A DNA stretch of 64,000 bases from Zhenhengia yiwuensis. Its GTDB lineage: Bacteria; Bacillota; Clostridia; Lachnospirales; Cellulosilyticaceae. Location: contig NZ_JACRSY010000020.1 in assembly GCF_014384995.1 (NCBI RefSeq), forward strand, positions 6,485-70,484, in the 5' to 3' direction. Shown here one piece after another: positions 50,818 to 61,042 of the stretch; the first letter of the stretch is position 1; each line of letters starts with the position of its first letter. The notes beneath the pieces are model-generated. The model was not told the origin of the DNA. It did no database searches and was given only the letters and a program-made list of their open reading frames with translations. The position numbers and the translations under genes were made by a program.

Positions 50818-53442
50818 ATGAACCAAAAATGGGTATATATGTTTAAAGAAGGAGATCCAAAAAATAAAAATCTTCTCGGGGGCAAAGGCGCCAATCTTGC
50901 AGATATGACACAATTAGGTTTACCAATTCCTCAGGGATTCACCGTTACGACAGAAGCTTGTACTGAATACTATAATAATGGACAAGCACTTTCTAATGAA
51001 ATTGAATCACAAATTAAATCATGTTTAGTAAATTTGGAAGAATTATCAGGTAAAAAATTTGGAGACAATACAAATCCATTATTAGTTTCAGTTCGTTCTG
51101 GAGCTCGCGTATCTATGCCAGGTATGATGGATACTGTTTTAAACTTAGGACTTAACGATGAAGCTGTTGTTGGTCTTGCAAATAAAACAGAGAATGAAAG
51201 ATTTGCTTATGATTCATACCGCCGTTTCATTCAAATGTTCTCAGACGTTGTTATGGAAATTCCAAAACCACGCTTTGAAAAAATCATTGATGAGATGAAA
51301 GAAGCAAAAGGTGTTAAACTTGATACAGAACTTGATGCAAATGACTTAAAAGAAATGGTTATTAGATTTAAAGCTTTATATAAAGAAGTAAAAGGTGTAG
51401 ACTTCCCGCAAGATCCTGAAGTTCAATTAATGGAAGCAGTTAAAGCAGTGTTCCGTTCATGGATGAATCCACGTGCTATCGTTTACAGAAGAATGAATGA
51501 TTATCCATCAAGCTGGGGAACAGCAGTGAATGTTCAAATGATGGTATTTGGGAATATGGGAGATACATCAGGTACAGGTGTTGCCTTTACAAGAAATCCA
51601 TCTACAGGAGAAAATGCAATTTATGGTGAATACTTAATCAATGCACAAGGTGAAGACGTTGTTGCGGGTATTAGAACACCTAGCCATATTTCTCAACTTG
51701 AACAAGATATGCCAGAAGTATATACAGAATTCATGAATATTGCGCATACACTTGAAAACCACTACCATGACATGCAAGATATGGAATTTACAGTTGAAAA
51801 CGGTAAACTCTACTTCTTACAAACACGTAACGGTAAAAGAACAGCAGCAGCAGCTCTTAGAATTGCTGTAGATTTAGTGGCAGAAGGACAAATTACAGAA
51901 GAGGAAGCAGTACTTCGTGTAGAACCAAAACAACTTGATCAATTACTTCACCCAATGTTCGATGCAAAAGCACTTAAAGCAGCTAAAGTAATTGGTAAGG
52001 CACTTCCAGCTTCACCAGGTGCAGCAGCTGGTAAAGTATACTTCACAGCTGAAGATGCTAAAGAAGCAGGTGCAGCTGGCGAAAGAGTTATCTTAGTTCG
52101 TCTTGAAACATCACCAGAGGATATCGAAGGTATGGCAGCAGCTCGCGGTATCTTAACAGTACGTGGTGGTATGACATCTCACGCAGCAGTAGTTGCACGT
52201 GGTATGGGAACATGCTGTGTATCAGGTTGTGGTGAAATCCAAATCAATGAAGAAGAAAAACACTTCTCACTAGGCGGCATGACATTCCACGAAGGAGACT
52301 ACATATCATTAGATGGATCAACAGGTAATATCTACGGTGAAGATGTTGCAACAGTAGAGCCAGAAATTACAGGTGACTTTGAAACCTTCATGGCATGGGC
52401 AGACAAATACCGTACACTTAAAGTACGTACAAATGCTGACTCACCAAAAGATGCACAAAATGCAGTTAAATTTGGTGCAGAAGGTATTGGTCTTTGTCGT
52501 ACAGAGCATATGTTCTTCGAAGAAGATCGTATTATGAAAATGCGCAAGATGATTGTTTCTAAAACAGAAGCAGAAAGAAGAGAAGCATTAGATGCACTTC
52601 TTCCTCTTCAAAAGGGTGATTTTGTAGGTATTTACGAAGCCATGGGTGAAAGACCAGTGACTGTACGTCTTCTTGACCCACCACTACATGAATTCTTACC
52701 ACATACAGATGAAGATATTGCTACACTTGCAGGTGAAATGGGTATCACATTTGAAGATTTAAAAGCTACAGTTGAATCTCTTCATGAATTCAACCCGATG
52801 ATGGGTCACCGTGGATGCCGTCTTGCAGTTTCTTATCCAGAAATTGCTGAAATGCAAGCACGTGCTATCATTGAAGCAGCTATACAGGTGAAACAAGAAA
52901 AAGGTTATGATATTGTTCCTGAAATCATGATTCCACTTGTTGGTGAAGTAAAAGAATTAAAATATGTTAAAGATATTGTTGTAGCAGCAGCAGATAAAGC
53001 TATTGCCGAAGCAGATGTTACACTTACATACCATGTAGGTACAATGATTGAAATCCCACGTGCAGCTGTAACTGCTGACCAAATTGCTGAGGAAGCTGAA
53101 TTCTTCTCATTCGGTACAAATGACTTAACACAGATGACATTTGGTTTCTCTCGTGATGATGCTGGTAAATTCTTAGAAGATTACTACGGAAAAGGTGTTT
53201 ATGAATCAGATCCATTTGCAAGACTTGACCAAACTGGTGTAGGTGCACTTGTACAAATGGCAGCTGAAAAAGGTAGAAGTATACGTTCAGATATCAAACT
53301 TGGTATCTGTGGTGAACATGGTGGAGATCCATCATCTATCGAATTTTGCCATAAAGTAGGGTTAAATTATGTTTCATGTTCTCCATTCCGTGTGCCAATT
53401 GCACGTTTAGCAGCAGCACAAGCAGCTATTAAAAATAAATAA
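50818..53442 (+). CDS. ppdK: Pyruvate, phosphate dikinase
   Basis: An 874-residue three-domain enzyme. The N-terminal ATP-grasp domain begins KWVYMFKEGD and LLGGKGANLA; the phosphohistidine domain has GGMTSHAAVVARGMG with the phosphorylated His; the C-terminal PEP/pyruvate barrel ends with the catalytic Cys in GICGEHGGDP. It interconverts pyruvate, ATP and phosphate with PEP, AMP and PPi. In many anaerobic Clostridia it works in glycolysis using PPi. Codon use is strongly biased, consistent with an abundant central-metabolism enzyme. Confidence 0.97.
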   Translation: MNQKWVYMFKEGDPKNKNLLGGKGANLADMTQLGLPIPQGFTVTTEACTEYYNNGQALSNEIESQIKSCLVNLEELSGKKFGDNTNPLLVSVRSGARVSMPGMMDTVLNLGLNDEAVVGLANKTENERFAYDSYRRFIQMFSDVVMEIPKPRFEKIIDEMKEAKGVKLDTELDANDLKEMVIRFKALYKEVKGVDFPQDPEVQLMEAVKAVFRSWMNPRAIVYRRMNDYPSSWGTAVNVQMMVFGNMGDTSGTGVAFTRNPSTGENAIYGEYLINAQGEDVVAGIRTPSHISQLEQDMPEVYTEFMNIAHTLENHYHDMQDMEFTVENGKLYFLQTRNGKRTAAAALRIAVDLVAEGQITEEEAVLRVEPKQLDQLLHPMFDAKALKAAKVIGKALPASPGAAAGKVYFTAEDAKEAGAAGERVILVRLETSPEDIEGMAAARGILTVRGGMTSHAAVVARGMGTCCVSGCGEIQINEEEKHFSLGGMTFHEGDYISLDGSTGNIYGEDVATVEPEITGDFETFMAWADKYRTLKVRTNADSPKDAQNAVKFGAEGIGLCRTEHMFFEEDRIMKMRKMIVSKTEAERREALDALLPLQKGDFVGIYEAMGERPVTVRLLDPPLHEFLPHTDEDIATLAGEMGITFEDLKATVESLHEFNPMMGHRGCRLAVSYPEIAEMQARAIIEAAIQVKQEKGYDIVPEIMIPLVGEVKELKYVKDIVVAAADKAIAEADVTLTYHVGTMIEIPRAAVTADQIAEEAEFFSFGTNDLTQMTFGFSRDDAGKFLEDYYGKGVYESDPFARLDQTGVGALVQMAAEKGRSIRSDIKLGICGEHGGDPSSIEFCHKVGLNYVSCSPFRVPIARLAAAQAAIKNK

Positions 53443-53460
53443 ACCTAGTCATTTAGGCCT

Positions 53461-53489
53461 AAACCCCCACTTTTAGAGTGGGGGTTTTT
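53461..53489 (+). terminator. Terminator after ppdK
   Basis: AAACCCCCACT/AGTGGGGGTTT stem with a TTTAG loop and a T-run. Confidence 0.93.
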
Positions 53490-53574
53490 GTGTAGATATA
53501 CAAATCTAGGAAAAAAAAGAGGAAATAAGTGCTGGGTGTGGTATAAATATAAAGTGTAAGGAGGTGTTTTAAAC

Positions 53575-54582
53575 ATGTGTCATAGAAAAAGACAAGAACA
53601 AATGGAAATCGACCATTTACAACCTTATAGTGCAAAAGCTGCTTATTCAAAAGGACGTGTAAGAATAGAAGAAGAATGTGAAGTAAGAACGGCTTTCCAA
53701 AGAGATAGGGACCGTATTTTACACTCGAAAGCTTTTAGGCGCTTAGCACATAAGACACAAGTTTTTATCTCACCTGAAGGAGACCATTATCGTACGAGAC
53801 TTACACATACATTAGAAGTAGCTCAGATTTCTAGGACGCTTGCAAGAGCCTTAAGATTAAATGAAGACTTAGTAGAAGCCATTGCTTTAGGCCATGACTT
53901 AGGACACACGCCTTTTGGTCATGCTGGAGAATATGTACTTCAAGAATTAACAGGGCATAAATTTGAACACAATGTTCAGAGCTTGCGTGTTGTAGAGCAT
54001 ATTGAACGTAAAGGTAAAGGGCTAAATCTCACTTATGAGGTAAGAGATGGTATACTTAATCATCAGACTAAAGGTCATCCTCATACGCTAGAAGGCAAAA
54101 TTGTGCAGTTATCTGACAAAATAGCTTATGTTAATCATGATATAGATGATGCCTTAAGAGGGAAAATATTAGAGTCAAATGAATTACCTAAGGCGTATAC
54201 TAAACTTCTAGGGGATACGTCTTCAAAGCGTATTAATACCCTTATTGTAGACATTATTAAAACAAGCGAAGGGGTAAATGACATTTTAATGAGCGCTGAA
54301 GTACGAGAAGCTTTTCTTAAAATGCGTAAATTCTTATTTGAACGAGTCTATATTGGCTCTATTGCAAAAGAGCAAGAAGAAAAGGCTAAACATGTTGTCA
54401 GAGAGCTATATACATATTATATGGATAAACCTGACAAACTACCTGAGACATACCTTAATGAACTGGAGCAAGGTGAAGACAAGGTGCAAGTGGTATGTGA
54501 TTATATTGCAGGCATGACAGACCGTTATGCTATTCATACTTATGGTGAATTATTCTTTCCAACAGCTTGGAAGATTTATTAA
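53575..54582 (+). CDS. dgt: dGTPase-like HD-domain phosphohydrolase
   Basis: A 335-residue HD hydrolase of the dGTP triphosphohydrolase type. It has RRLAHKTQVF near the N-terminus, RLTHTLEVAQI with the first metal His, the HD pair in GHDLGHTPFGHAGE, and a third-metal region around LSDKIAYVNHDIDD. It would convert dNTPs to deoxynucleosides and triphosphate. It begins at the ATG after AAGGAGGTG. It heads the macromolecular synthesis cluster dgt-dnaG-rpoD, an order common in Clostridia. Confidence 0.9.
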   Translation: MCHRKRQEQMEIDHLQPYSAKAAYSKGRVRIEEECEVRTAFQRDRDRILHSKAFRRLAHKTQVFISPEGDHYRTRLTHTLEVAQISRTLARALRLNEDLVEAIALGHDLGHTPFGHAGEYVLQELTGHKFEHNVQSLRVVEHIERKGKGLNLTYEVRDGILNHQTKGHPHTLEGKIVQLSDKIAYVNHDIDDALRGKILESNELPKAYTKLLGDTSSKRINTLIVDIIKTSEGVNDILMSAEVREAFLKMRKFLFERVYIGSIAKEQEEKAKHVVRELYTYYMDKPDKLPETYLNELEQGEDKVQVVCDYIAGMTDRYAIHTYGELFFPTAWKIY

Positions 54583-54605
54583 ATTGATAGAAAAGAGGAA
54601 GCTAG

Positions 54606-56369
54606 ATGTATTATTCTGACGAGATTATTGACGAAATTAGGCAGCGCAGCGATATTATATCTATTATTTCCGAATATACTGCCTTAACAAAGAAAGGGCA
54701 TTCTCATACAGGATTGTGCCCTTTCCATCATGAAAAAACACCATCTTTTTCAGTAAGCGAAGATAAACAAATGTATTATTGCTTTGGTTGTGGGGCAGGA
54801 GGAAATGTGATTACTTTTGTCATGCAAAAAGAAAATATGACTTTTCCAGAAGCATTACAGTTTTTAGCAGAAAGAGCCCATATTGATTTGGATGCAGCAG
54901 AAAAAATGCAAGGGCAAAATGGTGGCGTGAATAAAAAGGCCCTCCATTTAGAAATCTATAAAAAAGCTGCTAGGTTTTATTATTATAGTTTGCAACTGAA
55001 AGAAAATGAACAAGCTTTAGAGTATTTTCATAAGCGCGGTATTACAAGTGATGTGATTAAACATTTTGGCTTAGGTTATGCGCCAGCTAAATACAATATT
55101 CTTTATCAAAATATGAAAAGAGAAGGTTATGAGGATGAAGACCTTCTAGAAACTGGACTTTTCTTAAAAAGTAAAAAAAATGGGATGCTTTTTGATAGGT
55201 TTTCTGACCGTGTCATGTTTCCTATTTTTAATCTTAATAAAAAAGTAATTGCTTTTGGAGGACGTATATTAGGAGAAGGTCAACCTAAATATCTTAATTC
55301 TCCTGAAAGTCTACTTTTTGATAAAAGCCGTACACTCTATGGGTTGCATATAGCAAGGAATGAAAAGCATCCTTATTATATTTTGGTAGAGGGTTATATG
55401 GATGTTATTGCTATGCATGTAGCTGGCTTTACGCAGACAGTTGCTTCACTTGGTACAGCTTTTACAGATGGACATGCTAAACTTCTTAAACGTTATACAC
55501 AGCAAGTAGTTATTTTGTATGATAATGATGGAGCAGGTAAGAAAGCCGCACTCCGAGCTATTCCTATTTTAAGAAGTAATGGTATCAATGTAAAAGTCCT
55601 ACAGTTAACAGACGCCAAAGACCCAGACGAATTTCTTAAAAAGCATGGAGCGGATGAGATGAAGAAGCTATTAGATGAAGCAGAAAGTCACATCTGGTTT
55701 AGAATTAAAGAAATAGAGAGTACGTATCATTTAGAATTACCTGATGAAAAAGTAAAATTCCTTCAAGAAGTTGCTAAATTAATTGGTAGTCTTGAAAGTA
55801 GTATTGAGCAGAGTATTTATAGTGAAGAGATTTCACAAAAATATCAAATTAATCAAGATGCCCTTCAGGCAGAGGTAAAAAAATATTATCAAAGTGAAGC
55901 AAAGTCCATTCAGGCTGTTAAAGCTCCTAAAGTGCAAGAATCTTTAGGGGGAGGAACACTGCCTATGCAGTTGGAATTTTTATGTACACTTTACAATTAT
56001 CCTTTTGCATATGGTTATATTAAAGGGTATATAGGAACTAATTTATTTGATGAAGGACTTATACAAGAACTGGCAAGTGCTATTTTTGAATCTATTGAAA
56101 AAAGTACACCAGTAGATATAGATTATTTTAATAATCGTTACCCAGAGATTAAAGATCAAAAAATTATCTCTACCGTTTTTATGAAAAAAGATGAGCGCTA
56201 TGATGAGAATGACTTAATCCGAAAAATGCTTACGGAAACTATTAAACGTTTGAATATGATTCATATTGAAAAAACTTTAAAAATGACATCAGATATTACT
56301 GAAGTTCAAAGGTTATTAATGCGTAAAAAGGCACTAGACAAGTTGAATATTGAATTTATAAATGGTTAG
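54606..56369 (+). CDS. dnaG: DNA primase
   Basis: A 587-residue primase. The N-terminal zinc domain is CPFHHEKTPSFS...YYCFGCGAGG (CHC2 type); the catalytic core contains the Toprim motifs LVEGYMDVI and ILYDNDGAG; the C-terminal helicase-binding domain follows. It makes RNA primers for replication. It is in the universal dnaG-rpoD pair, 27 bases before rpoD. Confidence 0.97.
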   Translation: MYYSDEIIDEIRQRSDIISIISEYTALTKKGHSHTGLCPFHHEKTPSFSVSEDKQMYYCFGCGAGGNVITFVMQKENMTFPEALQFLAERAHIDLDAAEKMQGQNGGVNKKALHLEIYKKAARFYYYSLQLKENEQALEYFHKRGITSDVIKHFGLGYAPAKYNILYQNMKREGYEDEDLLETGLFLKSKKNGMLFDRFSDRVMFPIFNLNKKVIAFGGRILGEGQPKYLNSPESLLFDKSRTLYGLHIARNEKHPYYILVEGYMDVIAMHVAGFTQTVASLGTAFTDGHAKLLKRYTQQVVILYDNDGAGKKAALRAIPILRSNGINVKVLQLTDAKDPDEFLKKHGADEMKKLLDEAESHIWFRIKEIESTYHLELPDEKVKFLQEVAKLIGSLESSIEQSIYSEEISQKYQINQDALQAEVKKYYQSEAKSIQAVKAPKVQESLGGGTLPMQLEFLCTLYNYPFAYGYIKGYIGTNLFDEGLIQELASAIFESIEKSTPVDIDYFNNRYPEIKDQKIISTVFMKKDERYDENDLIRKMLTETIKRLNMIHIEKTLKMTSDITEVQRLLMRKKALDKLNIEFING

Positions 56370-56396
56370 AATAGTAGACAGGAGAAAGGATGAATT

Positions 56397-57479
56397 ATGG
56401 TGAAAGAGGAATTAACAAAGGGAAAATTAGCTTTTAGATCGAGACTTGAACAACTTCTAATGTTAGCTAAAGATAAAAAAGGAGTTCTTGAACAAAGTGA
56501 TATTTCAGATGCTTTTGCAGATTTAGAGTTAGATCAAGTAAAAATTGAACAAATCTATGACTATTTAGAAGCACAGAATATTGATGTCATAGGAAGTTTA
56601 AGTGATATAGACGAGGAAGAAGAAATAGACTTCACCTTGCCAGAAGGTATTAATATTGATGATCCTGTTCGTATGTATTTAAAAGAAATTGGTAAAGTTC
56701 CTCTTTTATCCGCAGAAGAAGAAATTGAATTTGCTCAGAGAATGGAAGAAGGTGATGAAGAGGCTAAGAAAAGGTTGGCAGAAGCTAATCTTAGATTAGT
56801 AGTAAGCATCGCGAAAAGATATGTAGGGCGTGGTATGCTTTTCTTAGATTTAATTCAGGAGGGGAATCTAGGTCTTATAAAAGCTGTAGAGAAGTTTGAT
56901 TATCGTAAAGGATATAAGTTTAGTACATATGCCACATGGTGGATCAGACAAGCTATTACACGTGCTATTGCTGACCAAGCACGTACAATTCGTATTCCAG
57001 TGCATATGGTAGAGACGATTAACAGACTGATGCGAGTATCGAGACAACTTCTTCAAGAATTAGGACGAGACCCTGTACCGGAAGAAATTGCTAAAGCTAT
57101 GGAAATGCCAGTAAGTAAGGTAAGAGAAATTATGAAAATTTCTCAAGAGCCTGTTTCACTAGAAACACCTATAGGTGAAGAAGAAGATAGTCATTTAGGT
57201 GACTTTATACCGGATGATGATGTACCTGTACCAGCAGAGGCGGCAGCTTTTACCTTGCTTAAGGAACAGCTTATAGAAGTACTTGATACACTTACAGAAC
57301 GTGAGCAAAAAGTGTTAAGATTAAGATTTGGATTAGATGATGGAAGAGCACGTACACTTGAAGAAGTAGGTAAAGAATTCAATGTAACGAGAGAACGTAT
57401 TAGACAAATTGAAGCTAAGGCCTTACGCAAACTCAGACATCCAAGTCGTAGTAAAAAATTAAAAGATTACTTAGAATAG
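56397..57479 (+). CDS. rpoD: Primary sigma factor SigA (RpoD)
   Basis: A 360-residue housekeeping sigma factor. A short region 1.1 (about 1-85) is followed by DPVRMYLKEIG (1.2), NLRLVVSIAKRY and the KFSTYATWWIRQAI core of regions 2.3-2.4, region 3, and region 4 with EEVGKEFNVTRERIRQIEAKALRKLR. The SigA-type promoters called in this window are its presumed targets. The long nonconserved insert of proteobacterial RpoD is absent, as normal in Firmicutes. Confidence 0.97.
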   Translation: MVKEELTKGKLAFRSRLEQLLMLAKDKKGVLEQSDISDAFADLELDQVKIEQIYDYLEAQNIDVIGSLSDIDEEEEIDFTLPEGINIDDPVRMYLKEIGKVPLLSAEEEIEFAQRMEEGDEEAKKRLAEANLRLVVSIAKRYVGRGMLFLDLIQEGNLGLIKAVEKFDYRKGYKFSTYATWWIRQAITRAIADQARTIRIPVHMVETINRLMRVSRQLLQELGRDPVPEEIAKAMEMPVSKVREIMKISQEPVSLETPIGEEEDSHLGDFIPDDDVPVPAEAAAFTLLKEQLIEVLDTLTEREQKVLRLRFGLDDGRARTLEEVGKEFNVTRERIRQIEAKALRKLRHPSRSKKLKDYLE

Positions 57480-57505
57480 GAGTTGAAAGTTCAACTTCTA
57501 TTTTG
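57478..57505 (+). terminator. Weak hairpin after rpoD
   Basis: AGGAGTTGAA/TTCAACTTCT arms with a two-base loop, then ATTTTG; the U-run is short. The -35 box of the trmK promoter lies inside it. Confidence 0.45.
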
Positions 57506-57511
57506 TATTAT
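57483..57511 (+). promoter_or_regulatory. Promoter of trmK-Nif3 unit
   Basis: TTGAAA (57483-57488), a 17-base spacer, TATTAT (57506-57511). The -35 box overlaps the hairpin after rpoD. Confidence 0.6.
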
Positions 57512-57543
57512 GACATAATAATGAATGACAAAGAGGTGTTAAT

Positions 57544-58236
57544 GTGCAATTATCAAAAAGACTTGGTGCAATCGCAAACCTTGTGCCGAATAATATGAGA
57601 ATAGCTGATATAGGAACGGACCATGGGTATATTCCTATCTATCTTAGATTACAAAATCAAGTATCTTACTGTATAGCAAGTGATATTAATAAAGGACCAC
57701 TTGAAAGTGCAAAACGTAATATGGCTAAATATCAGGTAACAGGTATAGAAACCAGACAAGGAGGAGGTCTTAGTACGCTTTGTAAAGAAGATCAGATAGA
57801 TGTGGTAATTATAGCAGGTATGGGTGGATACCTTATACATGATATTCTAGAAAATGATTTAGAACTTGTAAAGGGGATGAAAAAAATTATCCTTCAACCT
57901 CAGAATAATTTAACAGAAATTAGAAAATATATACATGAGATTGGATTTAAAATAGAACAAGAGACATTCCTTGAAGAAGATGGCAAGTATTATACAATCA
58001 TTGTTGCAGTACCAGGCGTAGAAAAATATGAAAAAGAATGTGAGTATGTATATGGTAAATATTTACTTGAACATGCTAGTGAACTTTATAAGTCATGGCT
58101 TAATTATAAAGGAGCCGGCTATAAAAAAATTATAGAGCAGCTAAAGGATACCCAGACAGAACAAATTAAAGAGCGTATAGCACAACTTGAAAAAGAATAT
58201 GCTTTATATAGGGAGGCTATTACATGTATACAATAA
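57544..58236 (+). CDS. trmK: tRNA (adenine-22-N1) methyltransferase TrmK
   Basis: A 230-residue class I SAM methyltransferase of the TrmK family. The N-terminus is LSKRLGAIANLVP, the SAM loop is ADIGTDHGYIPIYL, and the IIAGMGGYLI motif is diagnostic. It makes m1A22 in tRNA of Gram-positive bacteria. GTG start after AGGTG. The usual rpoD-trmK-Nif3 order is kept, and it overlaps the Nif3-like gene by 13 bases. Confidence 0.94.
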   Translation: MQLSKRLGAIANLVPNNMRIADIGTDHGYIPIYLRLQNQVSYCIASDINKGPLESAKRNMAKYQVTGIETRQGGGLSTLCKEDQIDVVIIAGMGGYLIHDILENDLELVKGMKKIILQPQNNLTEIRKYIHEIGFKIEQETFLEEDGKYYTIIVAVPGVEKYEKECEYVYGKYLLEHASELYKSWLNYKGAGYKKIIEQLKDTQTEQIKERIAQLEKEYALYREAITCIQ

Positions 58237-59321
58237 AACAAGTAGTAGAGGCCCTAAATGCTTTTGCACCACCACATCTTGCAGAATCTTGGGATAGTAT
58301 AGGGCTTATGGTGGGTTCTAAAAAAGCACCTGTTCAAAAAGTACTTTGTGCACTGGATTTAAATTTAGAAGTTATTGATGAAGCTATAAATATAGGTGCC
58401 CAACTTATTGTGACACACCATCCTTTATTTTTTAAGCCCATAAACAGTATTGATTATGATACACCAATGGGGCAGATACTTTATAAACTTATTAAACATG
58501 ACCTTGCAGTTTTTTCAATGCATACCAATTTTGATGTAGCCACAGGAGGTATTAATGATTACTTAGCGCATCAAATAGGGCTTAAAGCTATTAAACCTTT
58601 ACAGATTACATCATCTTATAAATTACAAAAGCTAGTGGTCTATGTACCACAATCACATTATGAAGCAGTACGTCAAGCTATAGTAAAGTGTAATAAAGCT
58701 ACAATAGGGAATTATATAGGATGTACATTCGGAGCAGAAGGTATTGGAACTTTTATGCCTTTAGAGGGAAGCAATCCTTATTTAGGTAAAACGAATCAAC
58801 TTGAGGCAGTTAAAGAAATTAAGCTTGAATGTATGGTTGAGCCAAGTCAGGTACAAGAGCTTATGGACATTATTAAGCGTGTTCATCCTTATGAAGAGGT
58901 TGCCTATGATCTTTATAATTTAGAGAATATAGAGCATTATGAAGGGATTGGACGTGTAGGAATGTGTGATCCTATAAAAGTAAGTGATTTTATAAGTAAG
59001 CTTAAACAGGTTTTCGGGATTCCTTATGTACGACTTGTAGCTAAGGAGGATAAAATGATTTCTAAAGTAGCGCTCTGTTCAGGTAGTGGTGGTTCTTTTA
59101 TAGGTATAGCAGCTACTCAGGCAGACCTTTATATTACGGGGGATGTTTCCTTTCATCAGGCGCAAGAGGCCTTAAGTAAAGGGCTTGTTGTAGTAGATGT
59201 AGGGCACTATGCTTCAGAAAATATCGCTATGCCTATTATTGAGAGTTATTTAAGTAAACAGTTTAAAAATATGAAAATAGTATGTTCCAATGTAGATGGT
59301 GAGACATTTCAAACTTTATAA
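58224..59321 (+). CDS. Nif3-like dinuclear metal center protein
   Basis: A 365-residue NIF3 family protein. The metal ligands are visible in VTHHPLFFKP and in the C-terminal GHYASEN region; MHTNFDVATGG lies between. The middle insert (about residues 125-225) is the CutA-like domain found in Bacillus YqfO. The biochemical role is not established; some members act on GTP cyclohydrolase I. It is translationally coupled to trmK. Confidence 0.92.
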   Translation: MYTIKQVVEALNAFAPPHLAESWDSIGLMVGSKKAPVQKVLCALDLNLEVIDEAINIGAQLIVTHHPLFFKPINSIDYDTPMGQILYKLIKHDLAVFSMHTNFDVATGGINDYLAHQIGLKAIKPLQITSSYKLQKLVVYVPQSHYEAVRQAIVKCNKATIGNYIGCTFGAEGIGTFMPLEGSNPYLGKTNQLEAVKEIKLECMVEPSQVQELMDIIKRVHPYEEVAYDLYNLENIEHYEGIGRVGMCDPIKVSDFISKLKQVFGIPYVRLVAKEDKMISKVALCSGSGGSFIGIAATQADLYITGDVSFHQAQEALSKGLVVVDVGHYASENIAMPIIESYLSKQFKNMKIVCSNVDGETFQTL

Positions 59322-59345
59322 GCTTAATTAAAGGGGGTAGAACCT

Positions 59346-61004
59346 ATGAGTGAGCAAGTAAGTGTAAATTTAAAAGATGGTAAGGTAGTACAGGTTTTAA
59401 AAGGTACTACATTTATGCAACTTATTGAACAGTTACAGGTAAAGCATACATCACCTATAGTCTGTGCAAGAGTTGGTAATGTACTTAGGGAACTCTGTAG
59501 TACTATAGAGGAGCCTCTAGAAGAGGTAAGTTTTGTAGATCTTACAGAGAAGGATGGTATGCGTATTTATCAGCGTACATCTACCTTTTTGTTAATTGTA
59601 GCGGTGCAAAAATGCTTTCCAAGTACAACCGTACTGGTTAATCACCACATAGCTGGAGGATATTTTTGTGAATTTGACAAACATCTTGAATGTACATCAG
59701 AGCATTTACAGGTTATTGAAGATTATATGCATAGTTTAGTGGAGAAGGAACTTTCTATTCAGAAGTCTACTTTATCCGTAGATGAAGCGCTTAGACAGTT
59801 TAAAGCGTTAGATATGCCGGATAAAGAAGCGCTCTTTAAATATAGACGTACCTCTACAGTGAATTTGTATGAGTTAGATGGTATTAAAAATTATTTTTAT
59901 GGATATATGATGCCTAATACAAAAGAAGTACGCTTGTTCAAACTCATTCCTTATGCACATGGATTTATTTTGTTATTCCCAAATGAACAAAATCCAGTTG
60001 AACTTGCTCATTTTGTTCCACAACCTAAGCTTTCTCATGTTTTTAAAGAGTCTGAGAACTGGGCACGTATTTTAGATGTCGATATTGTGGCCTCTTTAAA
60101 TAACCTTATTACAGAAGGTAAATTGCCAGATCTTATACGTGTTTCAGAAGCTTTACATGAGAAGAAAATAGCCCAGATTGCAGATAGTATTTCCAAGCAC
60201 TCTAAGGTGAGGCTTGTACTCATTGCAGGACCATCTTCTTCAGGGAAAACAACTTTTGCACAAAGGCTATGCATACAGCTTAGAGTAAATGGTTTAAAAC
60301 CTCACGTGATTTCAATTGATGACTATTTTGTTGACCGTGAGAATACCCCGAGAGATGAGTATGGAGAGTATGATTTTGAAGCCTTAGAAGCTATAGATAT
60401 TAAACTTTTTAATGAACATATGGCAAGGCTCATTGCAGGTGAAACTGTAGAGATTCCTCGTTTTAATTTTAAGACAGGGAAAAGAGAGTACAAAGGGCAT
60501 ACTATTACATTAGAAGAGGAAGATGTGTTAGTTATAGAGGGGATTCACGGCTTAAATGAAAAATTAAGTTATGCTATACCAAAAGAAAATAAATTTAAAG
60601 TTTATGTGAGCTGTTTGACTCAGCTTAATGTAGATTATCATAATCGTATTCCAACAACAGATACAAGGCTTATTCGTCGTATGGTAAGAGATTATCAGTA
60701 TAGAGGATTAAGTGCCGAGCAGACGCTTGCTCAGTGGGCTTCTGTAAGAAGGGGAGAAAATAAAAATATTTTCCCATTCCAAGAAGAAGCAGATGTAATG
60801 TTTAATACTGTTTTACTATATGAACTGGCAGTTCTTAAAAATAAAGCTGAACCACTTTTGTTTGGTATTGATAGAAGGTCTCCTTACTATAGTGAAGCTA
60901 AAAGGCTACTGAAATTCTTAGAATATTTCCTTGCGGCAGGTACGGAAGGTATACCTTATAATTCTATTATACGTGAATTTGTAGGAGGTAGTTGCTTCCA
61001 CTAG
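59346..61004 (+). CDS. Nucleoside (uridine) kinase with N-terminal TGS/synthetase-like domains
   Basis: A 552-residue fusion. Residues about 1-70 resemble a TGS domain; about 90-200 resemble the second additional domain of threonyl-tRNA synthetase; about 285-500 are a PRK/uridine kinase domain with the P-loop GPSSSGKT at 295-302, followed by SIDDYFVDR and EGIHGLNE. It is expected to phosphorylate a nucleoside. The N-terminal parts probably have a regulatory or RNA-related role. The fusion is common in Clostridia and Bacteroidetes. rnpB starts about 40 bases after it. Confidence 0.88.
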   Translation: MSEQVSVNLKDGKVVQVLKGTTFMQLIEQLQVKHTSPIVCARVGNVLRELCSTIEEPLEEVSFVDLTEKDGMRIYQRTSTFLLIVAVQKCFPSTTVLVNHHIAGGYFCEFDKHLECTSEHLQVIEDYMHSLVEKELSIQKSTLSVDEALRQFKALDMPDKEALFKYRRTSTVNLYELDGIKNYFYGYMMPNTKEVRLFKLIPYAHGFILLFPNEQNPVELAHFVPQPKLSHVFKESENWARILDVDIVASLNNLITEGKLPDLIRVSEALHEKKIAQIADSISKHSKVRLVLIAGPSSSGKTTFAQRLCIQLRVNGLKPHVISIDDYFVDRENTPRDEYGEYDFEALEAIDIKLFNEHMARLIAGETVEIPRFNFKTGKREYKGHTITLEEEDVLVIEGIHGLNEKLSYAIPKENKFKVYVSCLTQLNVDYHNRIPTTDTRLIRRMVRDYQYRGLSAEQTLAQWASVRRGENKNIFPFQEEADVMFNTVLLYELAVLKNKAEPLLFGIDRRSPYYSEAKRLLKFLEYFLAAGTEGIPYNSIIREFVGGSCFH

Positions 61005-61033
61005 TTGACATCTGTAAAAGTTTATGGTAAAGT
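61005..61033 (+). promoter_or_regulatory. Promoter of rnpB
   Basis: TTGACA (61005-61010), a 17-base spacer, TAAAGT (61028-61033). It begins directly on the kinase stop codon. Confidence 0.75.
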
Positions 61034-61042
61034 AATGAGGTT

